A stretch of DNA of 34,369 nucleotides from Candidatus Rifleibacteriota bacterium (GTDB lineage Bacteria > Riflebacteria > Ozemobacteria > Ozemobacterales > Ozemobacteraceae). Shown in pieces: positions 33,935 to 34,369 of this stretch. The notes beneath the pieces were generated by a model. The model did no database searches. It saw only the letters and a list, made by a program, of their open reading frames with translations, and had not been told where the DNA came from. Position 1 is the stretch's first letter; every line of letters starts with the position of its first letter. The stretch spans positions 1-34,369 of the forward strand of contig JAKQQP010000651.1 of assembly GCA_029564115.1 (NCBI GenBank), given 5' to 3'. Position numbers and translations under genes: made by a program.

Positions 33935-34369
33935 ATGCCGTTAAAAAACCTGCTGAAATCACTTCTCACTGTCGGGCTTGCCGTTTCTGTTTCTCATCTT
34001 GCAGCCATGACCCCTGAAATCCGCCTGCCTGAGTGGCAGCGCTCAAAAATAGATATTTCCGAGTGGCAACCCGAGCAAAGCCTTTTAACACTGAGAGTCG
34101 ACATTGAAGCGCCAACGGTTCAACTCGAAAAAATATCTTCCAGGCTGTATCTGCCGGAAGCACTGAGCCAGGATACAGGAAAACACGAACGCCCCCAGCT
34201 CAAAAAAGGCGAGAGAGTGATTTTCATGCACCAGATCACTGTCAAATCAGGGTTTGCAGGCTGGGCTGAAATCGAGCTATCGGCACAGCCGGCAAAAGCC
34301 GAAATAATCGGATTGATAAAAAGCCAGCACAGCCAGGAACCGGTAACTGCTGCCATTCTTGAAGCTGAA
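33935..34369 (+). CDS. Secreted hypothetical protein, 3'-truncated by window edge
   Basis: An open frame from ATG 33935 continues to the last base (145 codons, no stop). AGGAG (33918-33922) lies 12 bases upstream. Residues about 1-25 form a Sec signal peptide (MPLKNLLKSLLTVGLAVSVSHLAA). The visible mature part is beta-rich (LLTLRVDIEAPTVQLEKISSRLYLP, then VIFMHQITVKSGFAGWAEIEL), like an exported beta-sandwich domain. No family is recognised. It may be co-transcribed with the transporter gene. Confidence 0.7.
   Translation, partial: MPLKNLLKSLLTVGLAVSVSHLAAMTPEIRLPEWQRSKIDISEWQPEQSLLTLRVDIEAPTVQLEKISSRLYLPEALSQDTGKHERPQLKKGERVIFMHQITVKSGFAGWAEIELSAQPAKAEIIGLIKSQHSQEPVTAAILEAE

Overview
The window looks like a chromosomal segment of a motile, probably diderm bacterium with moderate GC. 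The flagellar block follows the order known from Thermotoga, Bacillus and related lineages (fliM-fliY-cheY-fliO-fliP-fliQ-fliR-flhB-flhA, then flhF/flhG and cheA). The rest of the window carries type II/IV prepilin-like genes, a PmtA-type phospholipid methyltransferase and several secreted or membrane proteins of no recognised family. A poorly cultivated phylum such as Candidatus Riflebacteria would fit, but that is an impression from gene style, not something the sequence proves. No tRNA, rRNA, CRISPR array, insertion sequence or attachment site was seen.

Region 1 (1-12046, + strand) encodes the flagellar switch and export apparatus. It holds a 5'-truncated fliM, fliY (CheC-like plus FliN) and cheY, then fliO. 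A weak terminator and a promoter-like pair lie between fliO and fliP. They are followed by fliP, fliQ, fliR, flhB and flhA, a 280-aa unnamed gene, flhG and flhF. The 280-aa gene is the most interesting item. It begins with the DQAxxLR motif that normally sits at the N-terminus of FlhG and activates the FlhF GTPase. Its C-terminal half aligns without gaps to the neighbouring FlhG, but the P-loop and switch aspartate are missing. The adjacent FlhG has an intact ATPase core and no DQAxxLR motif. FlhG therefore appears split into an ATPase and a separate P-loop-less FlhF-activator-like protein.

Region 2 (12114-16066, + strand) is chemotaxis. It contains a complete CheA followed by a tandem partial copy that keeps the Hpt and P2 domains, has lost the dimerisation and kinase domains, and ends in a CheW domain. 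A decayed membrane-sensor gene follows at about 16186-16840.

Region 3 (16842-22857, - strand) is one compact run read right to left: two prepilin-like genes, alaS, ruvX, a small beta-rich protein and a HEAT-repeat protein.

Region 4 (22925-28432) mixes a secreted protein, a membrane-anchored coiled-coil protein on the - strand, a pmtA-like methyltransferase, and a translationally coupled trio (a 713-aa low-complexity protein, a 67-aa membrane protein and a RuvC-like resolvase), then a small membrane protein on the - strand.

Region 5 (28761-34369) has a PH-domain-like membrane protein, a cold-shock protein with its own terminator, lysS ending in a strong bidirectional terminator, a convergent secreted HExxH metalloprotease-like gene, an EamA-type transporter and the 5' part of a secreted protein cut by the window edge. 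Several genes appear to start at GTG or TTG, as judged from Shine-Dalgarno spacing.
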